Shown: positions 7,499 to 17,152 of the stretch, piece after piece
Position numbering within the stretch: the stretch's first letter is position 1
Layout: each line of letters begins with the position of its first letter
Assembly (NCBI GenBank): GCA_964516845.1
Contig: CAZEXP010000030.1
Location: forward strand, 1-27,976
DNA from: JAPEKQ01 sp964516845
Lineage (GTDB): Bacteria > Joyebacterota > Joyebacteria > Joyebacterales > Joyebacteraceae
DNA length: 27,976 nt
Direction of reading: 5' to 3'
Translations under genes and position numbers: made by a program
The notes under the pieces: model-generated
Database searches by the model: none
The model's input: only the letters and a program-made list of their open reading frames with translations
What the model was told of the DNA's origin: nothing

Positions 7499-7909
7499 TT
7501 GGACCTGCGAAGAAAAGAGGGATCGGGAGCGCGCATTCCGACATCATCGATGGCGGACATCGCGTTTCTCCTGATCGTCTTCTTCATGGTCACGACCATC
7601 TTCAAGCTTGAGGAAGGTCTGCCGATCTCGCTTCCGAGAACGCAGGCCGGCGAGAAGATACCGAGAGAGAAGATCGCCCACATCTGGGTTGACAACCTGG
7701 GCAATATCTCGATCGATGATCTCATCGTTGGGATGAACGACATCGAACCCATGGTGCAGGCGAAGCTCCGGGAGAACCCGGCGCTCATCATCGCCTTCAA
7801 TACGGATGAGAACACGCCGTACGGCACGATGGACGAAGCGATGGAGCAGCTGAAGAGAGCCAACGCGCTGAGCGTCTCGTTCACAACGGCGCTCATAGAG
7901 GACGACTAG
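7499..7909 (+). CDS. exbD: ExbD/TolR-family protein (second copy)
   Basis: The 136-aa protein repeats the ExbD plan: a basic N-terminus, a membrane segment SMADIAFLLIVFFMVTT at about residues 17-33 with the conserved Asp at residue 20, then a periplasmic domain (GLPISLP, followed by IWVDNLGNISIDD). It starts at TTG 7499, supported by GGAGGT at 7488-7493 with five bases of spacing; no ATG or GTG lies nearby that would keep the membrane segment. It is clearly diverged from the first copy outside the membrane segment, so it is an old duplication rather than a recent one. Paired ExbD genes next to one ExbB and a TonB are common in FCB-group genomes. Confidence 0.88.
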   Translation: MDLRRKEGSGARIPTSSMADIAFLLIVFFMVTTIFKLEEGLPISLPRTQAGEKIPREKIAHIWVDNLGNISIDDLIVGMNDIEPMVQAKLRENPALIIAFNTDENTPYGTMDEAMEQLKRANALSVSFTTALIEDD

Positions 7910-7962
7910 CGCGGAAGCTCGCACCCAGGTGACCTGAAGAAGGATTGAAGAGGCAGATAGAG

Positions 7963-8595
7963 ATGAGTCCATATCTTCTTATGCACATGACGGAGGAGCA
8001 GCGCCTCAAGGACGCGTATCCGAAGATGCTTCGGAACGGGCTTCTGCTGGCGCTTGCCATCCACGTCATTGCGTTCCTGGTCACGCCGGAACTGAAGATC
8101 AAGCCGTACCAGCTTCGAGAGAAGCAGGTAGCCGAGGCGCTCGCAATCCCTGACCAGTTCGAGATCCCACCTCCTCCGAAGGAGGAGGTGAAGGAGCAGA
8201 TCGTCACGGAGATCGCGCCGAGTGATGACGCGGCCGCCCAGGAGACGATCGCTTCGACCGAACTGGACGTTGAGGCTCCGCCGGCGTTGCCCGCGGTCCA
8301 GACCCGCACCGAGTTCTTCATGTCGTACGACGAGCCGCCAGTGGTCATCGTGCAAGTGAAGCCGGTCTACCCGGACATGGCTATGAAGGCGGAGACCGAG
8401 GGCGTTGTCATGGTGCAGCTCGACATCGACGAGTTCGGCAACGTGGTGAACGCGAGGATCTTGCAGTCGGTCCCGATGCTTGACCAGGCGGCGCTTGATG
8501 CTGTCCGCAAGTGGAAGTTCAAGCCCGCGAAGCAGCGTGACGTTCCGGTGCCGGTGCGCATTGCGTACCCGATCCGGTTCTCGCTGACGGGCTAG
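7963..8595 (+). CDS. tonB: TonB-family energy transducer
   Basis: TonB spans the periplasm and passes force from the ExbB/ExbD motor to outer-membrane receptors. With ATG 7963 the protein is 210 aa. It has a single membrane segment at about 24-40 containing a His (AIHVIAF), a short Pro-rich and acidic linker (IPPPPKEEVKEQ), and a C-terminal domain at about 125-208. The C-terminal domain carries the family pattern: KPVYPDMAMKAETEGVVMVQ, DEFGNVVNARI and ALDAVRKWKFKPA. The frame also opens at TTG 7945, but the purine-rich GAAGAGG at 7947-7953 is spaced correctly for 7963 and overlaps the TTG. The linker is short compared with enterobacterial TonB. Last gene of the operon, followed by a strong terminator. 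No TonB-dependent receptor is in the window. Confidence 0.9.
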   Translation: MSPYLLMHMTEEQRLKDAYPKMLRNGLLLALAIHVIAFLVTPELKIKPYQLREKQVAEALAIPDQFEIPPPPKEEVKEQIVTEIAPSDDAAAQETIASTELDVEAPPALPAVQTRTEFFMSYDEPPVVIVQVKPVYPDMAMKAETEGVVMVQLDIDEFGNVVNARILQSVPMLDQAALDAVRKWKFKPAKQRDVPVPVRIAYPIRFSLTG

Positions 8596-8738
8596 GAGAC
8601 CATCGGCGTCGAACGGCGCGTTTGGACGGTGCTCATGATGCGACACGCTCGGGGGGAGTCGTGCGTATCAATGCGAGTGCCGGCCGACGGGAGCGTGCGT
8701 CGAATGGCGCGTGAAACCATTTCGGGAACACGAGTGTC

Positions 8739-8774
8739 AAAGAGGGCAGCGCGGGCCTGAACGCTGCCCTCTTT
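8739..8774 (+). terminator. Rho-independent terminator of the TonB operon
   Basis: A perfect 13-bp stem pairs AAAGAGGGCAGCG (8739-8751) with CGCTGCCCTCTTT (8762-8774) around a 10-base loop, followed by GCGTTT. It lies 143 bases after the tonB stop. The rest of the gap 8596-8903 shows no supported gene, and I could not find a convincing promoter for the next gene in it. Confidence 0.8.
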
Positions 8775-8903
8775 GCGTTTGGGGGTCCGGACAGGCAGAG
8801 TTGTGGGCAGGGGGCGATGCGCTTGGTGAGGTGCGCGTCCCGACCGGGCGGACCGCGGGGGATACCCCTCGGCAAGCCCTGGTGACGAGCAAGGGGGAGC
8901 AGC

Positions 8904-9680
8904 ATGTCGAACGGTACCGAGGCGGCCGCGGTCGCTCAGAAACCGAATGCGTGGGGCTGGATACTGGGTGTCATCCTCGACCCGGCCAACACGTTCAAGC
9001 AGATCGTCTCGCATACGGCCGATCCGCATCCGACCGATCCGGCGAAGGTCAAGGACACCACGAAGTGGTGGCTTCCGCTCATCATCGTCGCCGTGATCGG
9101 GATCGGCGTGACGATGTGGATCGTACCGAACATCGTCATCCCGATGCAGCGTGATATAATCTCCGAGATGGTGTTCGAACAGGGAGGCTCGCAGGCCGAT
9201 GTCGACCAGGCCATGTCCATCGCGTCCGGCTTCGCGCTTCCATCCGGGATCATCGGCGCCGCCATTCAGGCTTTCCTCATGCTCTTCATCATTGCCGGCG
9301 TTCTTCATCTGCTCATGAAGATGGTCGGCGGTAAGGGGACATTCAGAGACGGTCGTGCGGTCGTGGCGTACAGCATGATCATCTCCGCGATCGGGAGTCT
9401 CGTGAAGCTCCCCATCATGGTTTCGAAGAAGACGATGATGCCCGAAGTTGGTCCGACGCTCCTGCTGCCCGATCTCGAGCCTTCGGACAAGCTCTTCAAG
9501 TTCCTCTTCACGGGGTTCGACGTGTTCACGATCTGGTGGATGGTCGTCCTGGTACTCGGGCTCGCAGCCGGCTACCGCGTGTCGCGCGGCAAGTCGGCCG
9601 TGGCCGTCCTCATTCTGTGGGTACTCATGACGGTCATCGTAACGTTGCTTCCAGGAGGTCCCTTTGGCATGCAGAGCTAG
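8904..9680 (+). CDS. YIP1-family integral membrane protein
   Basis: The 258-aa protein has about five membrane segments: roughly 54-73, 105-135, 148-168, 205-225 and 230-250. The N-terminal soluble stretch reads WGWILGVILDPANTFKQIV, the usual opening of bacterial YIP1-domain proteins (an ILDP..TF pattern before the first helix). The role of bacterial YIP1 proteins is not settled; they are often found beside transport genes. ATG 8904 is preceded by AAGGGGGAG at normal spacing. Its last 17 bases overlap the start of the TolC-family gene, and the ribosome binding site of that gene lies within this one, so the two are translated together. It therefore belongs to the exporter operon, perhaps as an assembly or membrane-organisation factor (inference). 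Confidence 0.75.
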   Translation: MSNGTEAAAVAQKPNAWGWILGVILDPANTFKQIVSHTADPHPTDPAKVKDTTKWWLPLIIVAVIGIGVTMWIVPNIVIPMQRDIISEMVFEQGGSQADVDQAMSIASGFALPSGIIGAAIQAFLMLFIIAGVLHLLMKMVGGKGTFRDGRAVVAYSMIISAIGSLVKLPIMVSKKTMMPEVGPTLLLPDLEPSDKLFKFLFTGFDVFTIWWMVVLVLGLAAGYRVSRGKSAVAVLILWVLMTVIVTLLPGGPFGMQS

Positions 9681-10959
9681 CATTCGCACTCGATGGGGAG
9701 TCGCGACGCTGGCGATCGTGGCGGCTTTCGTCGCGGTCGCGGCGGCGCCGTCAAACGCAGAGATCATGACGCTCGACGACTGCGTCGAGGTCGCACTGAC
9801 GAGCAGTCTGTCGCTGGCCCAGGCGCGCGAGAATCTGGCCGGCGCCGGAGCCGGGGTGATGTCGAGCTGGTCCGGGGTCCTGCCCAGGGTATCGGCGGGG
9901 CTCGGGTACTCGGACGGGACCACGGTCTCTGGCGGTGAGACGACGGATAGCGAGTCGTACTCCGGCAATCTCAGCTTGAGTCAGACGCTCTTCGATGGTG
10001 GAACCTTCGCCCGGCTCTCGGGCGCGCACCGAAGCAGGAATGCGTCCGAGTTCGCGTTCGATGGGACCCGGCGGAGTGTCATTCTCTCGACCAAGGAAGC
10101 CTACTACGGGCTGCTGAAGGCGATGAAGCTCCGGGACGTTCAGGCCGAGGCGCTTGATCTGGCGCACGAGCAGATGCGCAAGGCTCAGAGTCTGTACGAA
10201 CTCGGCTCCGCCTCGAAGTCGGATTTCCTCAAGGCGCAGGTCGAGGTGAAGCAGGCGGAGCTCGCGCTGATCAGCGCGGAGCGGGTGGCCGCGACGGCGC
10301 GGCTGAGTCTGCTCTACACGATGGGCGTCAGCATGGGGACGGACATCGAGGTCGTCGACCCGGTCGACCTCGGCGAGGGCGAGATCATCGATTTCGACCT
10401 GGAAGAGGCTGTCGCGCGACGTCCCGACATTCTTTCGGTCGAGGAGTCGCTCGTCGCGGCGAAGCGGTCGCTGCTGGCGGCGAAGGCGGGTCGCTGGCCG
10501 AGCCTCGGACTCTCGGCATCCTACTCGAAGGGCGGCGAGTCGATGGACGATGTTGCCGGCGACTTCGGGGACGATTACTCGACCTCGGTTCATCTGAATC
10601 TCTCCGTGCCGATCTTCAACGGCCTCGCCACCAAGGCGAGCATCGACAACAGCAAGGCGTCTCTGCGCTCACAGGAGATCGCGGTTCGGGACGCAAGGCT
10701 CTCGGCGGCTTACGAGATCGAGACGACGCGGCTTGGTGTGATCGAGCAGCGGGAGCGGGTGAGCGTGGCGTCGGCCGGACTCGAGACGGCTGAGGAGGAG
10801 CTTCGGGTCAGCGAGGAGCGATTCCGGCTCCGGGCCGCCAGCATGCTCGACGTCATCTATTCACGTGTGGCCTATTCGCAGGCGCGCGTCTCCCTCGTCG
10901 AGGCGCAGTACGACTATGAGATCGCGAAGGCCGAACTCAAGGATGCTCTGGGGCTGTAG
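9664..10959 (+). CDS. TolC-family outer-membrane efflux channel
   Basis: TolC-family proteins form the trimeric outer-membrane and periplasmic tunnel of tripartite exporters. The 431-aa product has a signal peptide (about residues 1-26, ending SNA) and LDDCVEVALTSSLSLAQARENL, the usual first helix of the family. Two similar halves of long heptad-rich helices separated by beta strands follow, as in the OEP domain. The second half ends with YSRVAYSQARVSLVEAQYDYEIAKAELKDALGL, typical of the family C-terminus. The start is TTG 9664, with AGGAGG at 9653-9658 five bases upstream; this overlaps the end of the YIP1 gene. Length is usual for the family. It is followed 113 bases later by the HlyD/MacA adaptor, so the pair probably works with the ATPase and permeases downstream. 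Confidence 0.88.
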   Translation: MACRASIRTRWGVATLAIVAAFVAVAAAPSNAEIMTLDDCVEVALTSSLSLAQARENLAGAGAGVMSSWSGVLPRVSAGLGYSDGTTVSGGETTDSESYSGNLSLSQTLFDGGTFARLSGAHRSRNASEFAFDGTRRSVILSTKEAYYGLLKAMKLRDVQAEALDLAHEQMRKAQSLYELGSASKSDFLKAQVEVKQAELALISAERVAATARLSLLYTMGVSMGTDIEVVDPVDLGEGEIIDFDLEEAVARRPDILSVEESLVAAKRSLLAAKAGRWPSLGLSASYSKGGESMDDVAGDFGDDYSTSVHLNLSVPIFNGLATKASIDNSKASLRSQEIAVRDARLSAAYEIETTRLGVIEQRERVSVASAGLETAEEELRVSEERFRLRAASMLDVIYSRVAYSQARVSLVEAQYDYEIAKAELKDALGL

Positions 10960-11072
10960 CGGGACAGGCTCCCGTGTCCGATGTCCTCGCGCGGAGACGG
11001 CCGGGAACCTGGAGGGAGCGTTCTGAGTACACAACCAGCATTGCAGACCGGGGGAGCAGGGGGTCACGTCAC

Positions 11073-12317
11073 ATGGCAGTGAAGAAGCGAAGCATCATCA
11101 TCCTGGTCGTCGTCGCGGTCGTGCTCGCTGGAGCCATCATCGCGAACATCGGCCTGGACCGGAGGGAGCGAACGGACGTCACCGTTGAGGAGGTGGAGCG
11201 CGGGACGCTCGTCGCGCGCGTCTCCGGCCCCGGCCGTGTCAGGGCCGAGACGACCGTACAGGTGAGCTCGAGCGTCATGGGTCGCATAGTGGACCTCGCC
11301 GTGGACGAGGGAGATGTTGTGACCGAGGGGCAGTTCCTCCTGAGGCTCGACGACATCTACTACCGCTCCATCGTCGAGCAGTCGCGCGCGGCGGTCGTGA
11401 GGGCCGAGGCGCGGCTCTCGACCGCGGAGCGCGATCTCTCCGACTACGAGGAGCAGTTCGCGGCGGGCCTCGTCAGCGAGCGCGAACGGAACGAGATCCA
11501 CGCGAGCACCGTCTCGGCACGCCAGAGCTACGAGGAGGCGAAGGCATCGCTTCGGGCTTCGCAGGACCAGCTCGACAAGACCGTGTTCCATGCGCCGATC
11601 AACGGTGTCATCACCCGCCTCAATGTGGAGGAGGGCGAGAACGTCGTGACCGGAACGATGAACGCGGCGGGTACCGTGATCCTGACGATCTCCGACCTCT
11701 CGCACATGGAGGTCGAGGCCGAGATCGACGAGACGGACATCGTGGACGTCGTGATCGGTCAGAAGGTGGAGATTGAGGTGGAGGCGCTCATGGACACCGT
11801 TCTTGTCGGGACGGTAACGGAGGTCGGCAACTCCGGGTTGACGAGCATGGCCGGGACCCAGGAAGAGGTCACGAACTTCCTCGTCAAGGTTCTGGTGGAC
11901 GACTGGCATGAGAGGCTGAAGCCCGGAATGACGGCGACGGTCGAGATCATTACGGCCGAGCACGTTGACGCGCTGAACGTCCCGATCCAGTCGGTCGTCG
12001 CGCGGACGCCCACTGAACTCGAGGAGCGGGCGGACGACGAGAAGAGCGACGAGGGCAAGGAAGCGCCGAAGCGTCGGAGCGACCGCGAGGAGGAGACTGA
12101 ACTCGAGGGCGTGTTCGTGGTCGGCGAAGGGGACAAGGCGGAGTTCATCCCGGTGACGACGGGCATTGCGGACGAGCTGTCGATCGAGGTGATCTCGGAT
12201 CAGCTCACCGAGGGGCAGCGCGTCATATCCGGACCGTACCGCGTGCTGCGGACCCTGAAGGTCGGCGCGGATCTCAAGGTCGAGGAGAAGAACGACAGCG
12301 AAAAGACGGAGGAATAA
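11073..12317 (+). CDS. HlyD/MacA-type periplasmic adaptor (membrane fusion protein)
   Basis: This adaptor links the inner-membrane ABC permeases to the TolC channel. The 414-aa protein has one N-terminal membrane segment at about 8-25 and a lipoyl-like half-motif (GRIVDLAVDEGDVVTEGQFLLRLD). A coiled-coil hairpin rich in Ala, Glu and Arg follows at about 105-165. The second lipoyl half (VFHAPINGVITRLNVEEGENV) and a beta-barrel with LKPGMTATVEI come next. Near the C-terminus, about residues 312-346, it has a very acidic and basic low-complexity insert (EERADDEKSDEGKEAPKRR) that most MacA proteins lack. The frame is open from 10974, but ATG 11073 follows AGGGGG and begins the membrane segment. 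It ends two bases before the ATPase start, with the ATPase ribosome binding site inside it. Confidence 0.88.
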   Translation: MAVKKRSIIILVVVAVVLAGAIIANIGLDRRERTDVTVEEVERGTLVARVSGPGRVRAETTVQVSSSVMGRIVDLAVDEGDVVTEGQFLLRLDDIYYRSIVEQSRAAVVRAEARLSTAERDLSDYEEQFAAGLVSERERNEIHASTVSARQSYEEAKASLRASQDQLDKTVFHAPINGVITRLNVEEGENVVTGTMNAAGTVILTISDLSHMEVEAEIDETDIVDVVIGQKVEIEVEALMDTVLVGTVTEVGNSGLTSMAGTQEEVTNFLVKVLVDDWHERLKPGMTATVEIITAEHVDALNVPIQSVVARTPTELEERADDEKSDEGKEAPKRRSDREEETELEGVFVVGEGDKAEFIPVTTGIADELSIEVISDQLTEGQRVISGPYRVLRTLKVGADLKVEEKNDSEKTEE

Positions 12318-12318
12318 G

Positions 12319-13237
<919 letters not shown>

Positions 13238-13246
13238 GGGGGCGCG

Positions 13247-14458
13247 ATGGAGTTTCGCGAGACCGTGCTGTCCGCGCTGAGAACGCTGGGCTCCCACAAG
13301 TTGCGCTCCGGACTGACGATGCTCGGCATCATCATCGGGAGTTCGTCGCTCGTGGCCGTGATGTCGCTCATCGCCGGCCTCAACAAGAGCGTCGCGGTCC
13401 AGTTCCAGTCCATCGGCACGGACATCATCTCGGTCAGCGTCTACCCGTGGGTGCAGACCGGCGACAACGACGAATACCGCAATCGCCCCCGAATCACGAT
13501 GGAGGACGCCGCCGCGGTCGCGGCGCTTCCCTCCGTGGGCCTGACGGCGCCGAACATCCACACGTCGCGTCGTCTGGCATACCGCGGTGAGAGCATGCGT
13601 CGCGTGCACGTCCAGGGCTCGACGGAGGAGTACGAGACGATCGACAACTACCCGGTTGAGTCCGGGAGGTTCATAACCAGGCTGGACGTCGACCGTCGCA
13701 GACAGGTGGCTGTCATCGGAGCCGACGTCGTGGACGAGCTTTACGGGTTGAGGGATCCGATCGGTCGCGACATCCAGGTCGACGGAAAGCGCTTCAAGGT
13801 CATCGGCGTCGTGGAGGAGAAAGGCGACATCTTCGGTGACAGCCAGGATGATCACATCATTATCCCGGTGACGTCGTTCCAGAAGGCTTTCGGGACGAGA
13901 CGTTCGGTGGTCATCGATTGTCAGCCCGCGGACGGTGTGTCGATGGAGCGGACGATGGAGGACATCCGAATGCTTCTCCGTGTGAGGAGAAAGGTCCCGC
14001 GGGATGAGCCGGACAACTTCGCCATCAATACACAGGACGACCTGATGGCGTCGTACAACCAGCTGACCGGCGTGCTCTACTTCGCGATGACGGGTATCGT
14101 CGCGCTGGCGCTGCTCGTCGGCGGGATCGGTGTCATGAACGTGATGCTCGTCTCCGTCGCCGAACGGACGAGGGAGATCGGCATCCGCAAGGCGATCGGG
14201 GCCCGCCGCAAGGACATCACCCTGCAGTTCCTCGTTGAGGCGGTCATTCTGACCGGCCTCGGTGGCGCCATCGGCATTGCCGCGGGCGCCGGGCTGGCCC
14301 TGCTCGTGCGCTCCATCTCGCCGCTTCCCGCGGCCGTGACACCGGCCGCCGTCGGCATCGCCATCGCGTTCGCTGTGATCACCGGCATCGCTTTTGGCGT
14401 CTACCCGGCACTCCGGGCGGGACGTCTGAACCCGATTGAGGCTCTGAGCTCACAATGA
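13247..14458 (+). CDS. MacB/FtsX-type ABC transporter permease (first)
   Basis: The 403-aa protein has the four-helix MacB plan. One membrane segment lies near the N-terminus (about 20-42, LTMLGIIIGSSSLVAVMSLIAGL). A large periplasmic domain follows at about 43-270 (the MacB_PCD region), then three segments at about 276-302, 326-355 and 366-392. The conserved cytoplasmic FtsX loop TREIGIRKAIGARRKDI lies between the second and third segments, and the C-terminus reads YPALRAGRLNPIEAL. ATG 13247 is preceded by GGGGGG. Its stop overlaps the next permease start as ATGA. Unlike MacB, the ATPase is a separate protein here. With the second permease it likely forms a heterodimer that moves a substrate from the periplasm or inner membrane to the adaptor and TolC; substrate unknown. 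Confidence 0.9.
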   Translation: MEFRETVLSALRTLGSHKLRSGLTMLGIIIGSSSLVAVMSLIAGLNKSVAVQFQSIGTDIISVSVYPWVQTGDNDEYRNRPRITMEDAAAVAALPSVGLTAPNIHTSRRLAYRGESMRRVHVQGSTEEYETIDNYPVESGRFITRLDVDRRRQVAVIGADVVDELYGLRDPIGRDIQVDGKRFKVIGVVEEKGDIFGDSQDDHIIIPVTSFQKAFGTRRSVVIDCQPADGVSMERTMEDIRMLLRVRRKVPRDEPDNFAINTQDDLMASYNQLTGVLYFAMTGIVALALLVGGIGVMNVMLVSVAERTREIGIRKAIGARRKDITLQFLVEAVILTGLGGAIGIAAGAGLALLVRSISPLPAAVTPAAVGIAIAFAVITGIAFGVYPALRAGRLNPIEALSSQ

Positions 14459-15714
14459 CCAATACACCGCAGAAGAGACAGCTGGTCTACCCGAACCGTT
14501 TCCTGGAGAGCGTGATCGAAGCGTTTCGCGCCATCAGTGCGAACCGGACGCGGTCGCTGCTGACGTCGCTCGGCATTCTCATTGGCGTGATGAACGTCGT
14601 GGCGATGGTCTCGCTCATCTCGGGGATCAACGAGAGCATCTTCGACCTGTTCCGGTCGATGGGAGCGAACTCATTCACCGTCTCGAAGATGCCCGCCGGG
14701 AATGTTTCGTACGCGGACTATCTCGAGATGCGGAGCCGTCCCGACTTCACCTATGAGGACGCCGAGGCGCTCGCAGACCAGTGTCCGGCGGTCGCCGCGG
14801 TCTCGCCGCAGACCTTTGTGTTCAAGAAGATCCACCTCGGTTCCGAGTCGACGAACGACATCGTCGTGATGGGTGTCACGCCCGAGTACCAGTACGTTAC
14901 CGACGCCGATGTCGGCGACGGGAGGTTCTTCGCGTGGCCTGAGGCCGACCGGAAGCGGCAGGTCATCGTCCTTGGACATCCCATCAAGGAGCGCCTGTTC
15001 GGGGCCCGGGATCCCGTGGGGCGCCATGTGTTCGTCGGGAACAGGAAGTTCCGCGTCGTTGGCGTCATGGAGCCGATGGGCGAGTTGTTCGGCCAGAGTC
15101 TCGACGAGTACGTCATCATTCCGTACAAGACCGTCAGCAAGCTCTACGGTTCGCGCTTGACATCGCGTCTGAGCGTGAAGGCCACGAGTCCCGATGAGAT
15201 CGACGACGCGATTGCGCAGGTCGAGCGCGTGCTCAGAGCGCGTCGCGGTGTCAAGGCCGATGACCGCAACAACTTCGAGATCATCACGCAGGGTCAGCTC
15301 GTGGAGATGTACGAGAACTTGACGAATGTGACGTGGGTCGTCATGATTGGAGTGTCGGCCATCGCTCTCGTTGTCGGCGGCGTCGGGATCATGAACATCA
15401 TGATGGTGTCGGTGACCGAACGGACGAGGGAGATCGGCATCCGCAAGGCGGTCGGCGCGCGCTCGCGCGACGTCCTGTGGCAGTTCCTCGTCGAGTCAGC
15501 CGTGCTCTCAGCGATCGGTGGTCTCCTGGGGATGGGCGCAGCGATGGGCATCACCAAGCTGATCTCTTCCGTGACGCCGATCCCGGCAGTTATCGAGCTG
15601 TGGTCGGTAGTGCTCGCGCTCGGGGTGTCCGTGACCGTGGGTATCTTCTTCGGTCTCTATCCCGCATCGAAAGCCGCGCGTCTCGATCCGATCGAGTCTC
15701 TCCGCTACGAGTAG
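14455..15714 (+). CDS. MacB/FtsX-type ABC transporter permease (second)
   Basis: The 419-aa protein is a paralogue of the preceding gene with the same plan. The first membrane segment lies at about 37-60 (LLTSLGILIGVMNVVAMVSLISGI), the periplasmic domain at about 61-285, and three C-terminal segments at about 293-318, 342-372 and 383-405. The loop TERTREIGIRKAVGARSRDV and the C-terminus YPASKAARLDPIESLRYE match the FtsX/MacB family. It starts four bases inside the previous gene (ATGA overlap), so the two are translationally coupled and made in similar amounts, which suits a heterodimeric permease. It differs from the first copy throughout the periplasmic domain, so substrate contacts may be asymmetric (inference). 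The next gene follows after 41 bases. Confidence 0.9.
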   Translation: MTNTPQKRQLVYPNRFLESVIEAFRAISANRTRSLLTSLGILIGVMNVVAMVSLISGINESIFDLFRSMGANSFTVSKMPAGNVSYADYLEMRSRPDFTYEDAEALADQCPAVAAVSPQTFVFKKIHLGSESTNDIVVMGVTPEYQYVTDADVGDGRFFAWPEADRKRQVIVLGHPIKERLFGARDPVGRHVFVGNRKFRVVGVMEPMGELFGQSLDEYVIIPYKTVSKLYGSRLTSRLSVKATSPDEIDDAIAQVERVLRARRGVKADDRNNFEIITQGQLVEMYENLTNVTWVVMIGVSAIALVVGGVGIMNIMMVSVTERTREIGIRKAVGARSRDVLWQFLVESAVLSAIGGLLGMGAAMGITKLISSVTPIPAVIELWSVVLALGVSVTVGIFFGLYPASKAARLDPIESLRYE

Positions 15715-15755
15715 ACCGCGGGCTCGCCCCCCGGTTCACCCGAGAAGGGGGTTGG

Positions 15756-17063
15756 ATGCGTATCCGCACGCATGACCGGCGCCCCCCGCGTCAGTCCCGC
15801 ACACTTGATGTATCCGTAATCCTTTTCGCCATCGCCGCCATCGCGCTTCTGACGACTGCTTGCGCCGCGCAGTGGACGCCGTACGGAACGGCTCCCTCGA
15901 GCCTCGGGAATCTGCGTTTCATCGTCGACGTCGCCGCGGTTCCGACCGTTGAGGGCGGGAGCACCGTCGAGATCAGCTACAGCGTGACCTATGACGAGCT
16001 GCCGTTCATCCGCCACGAGGGTCGCTATCGGGCCCGGTTCGAGGTGACGGCCGTGCTCTACGACCGGGACGGGCGTCAGGTCGCGGGTGACACGTGGCCG
16101 CGAGCCGTCGTTCTTGATTCCTACGACGACACGAACTCCCGCAAGCTCGCCGCGCGCGAGGTCCTTCGCGTCGACGTTCCCGTGGGGCGCTACCGCCTCA
16201 AGGTGGAGCTCCGGAGTCTCGATTCGCGTTCGGTGGGATACGTCGAGCGGACCATCGACGTCACATCGCTTGCGCCCGGGCAGCTCCTGCTCGGCACCGT
16301 CGAGTTTGAGCGCGTGGAGACCGATCCCCAGACCGGTGAAGGGCGCTTCGTGCCGAATCCCTCCCGCCAGTACGGGCGGGAGAATCCGCTCGTGAGGGTC
16401 GTCGTCCCTACGTATGCCGATAGCGGGTCGTCGTTCCGGATGGACATCAAGGTCAAGACGGTCGGGGGGGAGACGCAGCTCGAACTCAGCGATTCACTTG
16501 TCCAGGACGGGTGGTATACCAGGCAGTCGCAGGGGTTCTCCGTGCTCGACCTCGAAGTCGGCGACTACATTCTGCACATGCTCGGGCACCCTGCCGCCGG
16601 CGACGCCACCGAGACCGAGGCGCGATTCCGCGTACTTACCTCACCGCGGAGCTGGGGCGAGGACTTCGGGAAGATGATGAGCCAGATCAGTTACGTTGCG
16701 AGCCGGAGGGATCTCGAGGAACTCGAGAGCGCTCCAGAGGAGGAACGGGACGAGGCCTGGGAGCGGTTCTGGAAGAAGCAGGATCCCGACCCCGCGACCG
16801 AGGACAACCCGTTCCGCGACGAGTTCCTCAGACGATTGGGGTACGTCAATATCCGGTTCCGCACGATCCTCGAGGGTTGGCAGACCGACATGGGTCGGGT
16901 CTACATCCAGCACGGCGAGCCCGACGACGTGGAGAGCCATCCGAGCGGTGCGCAGCCGTACGCGTGGGAGGCCTGGTACTACTACGGAGACCACACGCGA
17001 TACATGTTCATGGACCGCCATGGATTCGGCGACTACACGCTTGTCGAGACGACGCGGATCTGA
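15756..17063 (+). CDS. Exported GWxTD-domain protein
   Basis: The 435-aa product starts at ATG 15756, with AAGGGGG four bases upstream; the frame is open from 15333 but that part overlaps the permease. A long basic N-terminus leads to a hydrophobic signal (about 18-36) ending LTTACAAQ. This could be a lipobox with Cys36, though Thr at -3 is atypical, or a normal cleavage site. The middle is beta-rich, with a typical ...VGYVERTIDV strand. The C-terminal about 130 residues are the GWxTD domain: RDEFLRRLGYVNIRF, EGWQTDMGRVYIQHGEPDDV and YAWEAWYY. This domain is common in FCB-group genomes and has no proven function. Its position directly behind the exporter permeases suggests the exporter may handle it or that they share a pathway (inference). 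Confidence 0.82.
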   Translation: MRIRTHDRRPPRQSRTLDVSVILFAIAAIALLTTACAAQWTPYGTAPSSLGNLRFIVDVAAVPTVEGGSTVEISYSVTYDELPFIRHEGRYRARFEVTAVLYDRDGRQVAGDTWPRAVVLDSYDDTNSRKLAAREVLRVDVPVGRYRLKVELRSLDSRSVGYVERTIDVTSLAPGQLLLGTVEFERVETDPQTGEGRFVPNPSRQYGRENPLVRVVVPTYADSGSSFRMDIKVKTVGGETQLELSDSLVQDGWYTRQSQGFSVLDLEVGDYILHMLGHPAAGDATETEARFRVLTSPRSWGEDFGKMMSQISYVASRRDLEELESAPEEERDEAWERFWKKQDPDPATEDNPFRDEFLRRLGYVNIRFRTILEGWQTDMGRVYIQHGEPDDVESHPSGAQPYAWEAWYYYGDHTRYMFMDRHGFGDYTLVETTRI

Positions 17064-17152
17064 TGGCGCGTCCGGGCCGCGTGACCGGACTGCCGCATGG
17101 CGAGGCCATGATCGTGCGCCGTGAGGGCGCACACTACGTGAGGTTCCAATGA
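17063..17152 (+). CDS. Possible 29-codon micro-ORF coupled to both neighbours
   Basis: An ATG at 17063 overlaps the stop of the GWxTD gene as TGATG, and its TGA stop overlaps the ATG of the amidohydrolase as ATGA. The product would be a basic 29-residue peptide beginning MARPGRVT and ending YVRFQ, with no membrane segment or signal. No relative is recognised. It may be a true small protein, a coupling device that keeps ribosomes moving from one gene to the next, or just chance in a GC-rich spacer. The amidohydrolase has its own GTGAGGT site within it. Confidence 0.3.
   Translation: MARPGRVTGLPHGEAMIVRREGAHYVRFQ

Noticed and set aside
15333..15755. Upstream extension of the GWxTD gene into the permease
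   Set aside because: It overlaps the last third of a clear FtsX permease in another frame; ATG 15756 has a ribosome binding site and begins the signal peptide region.
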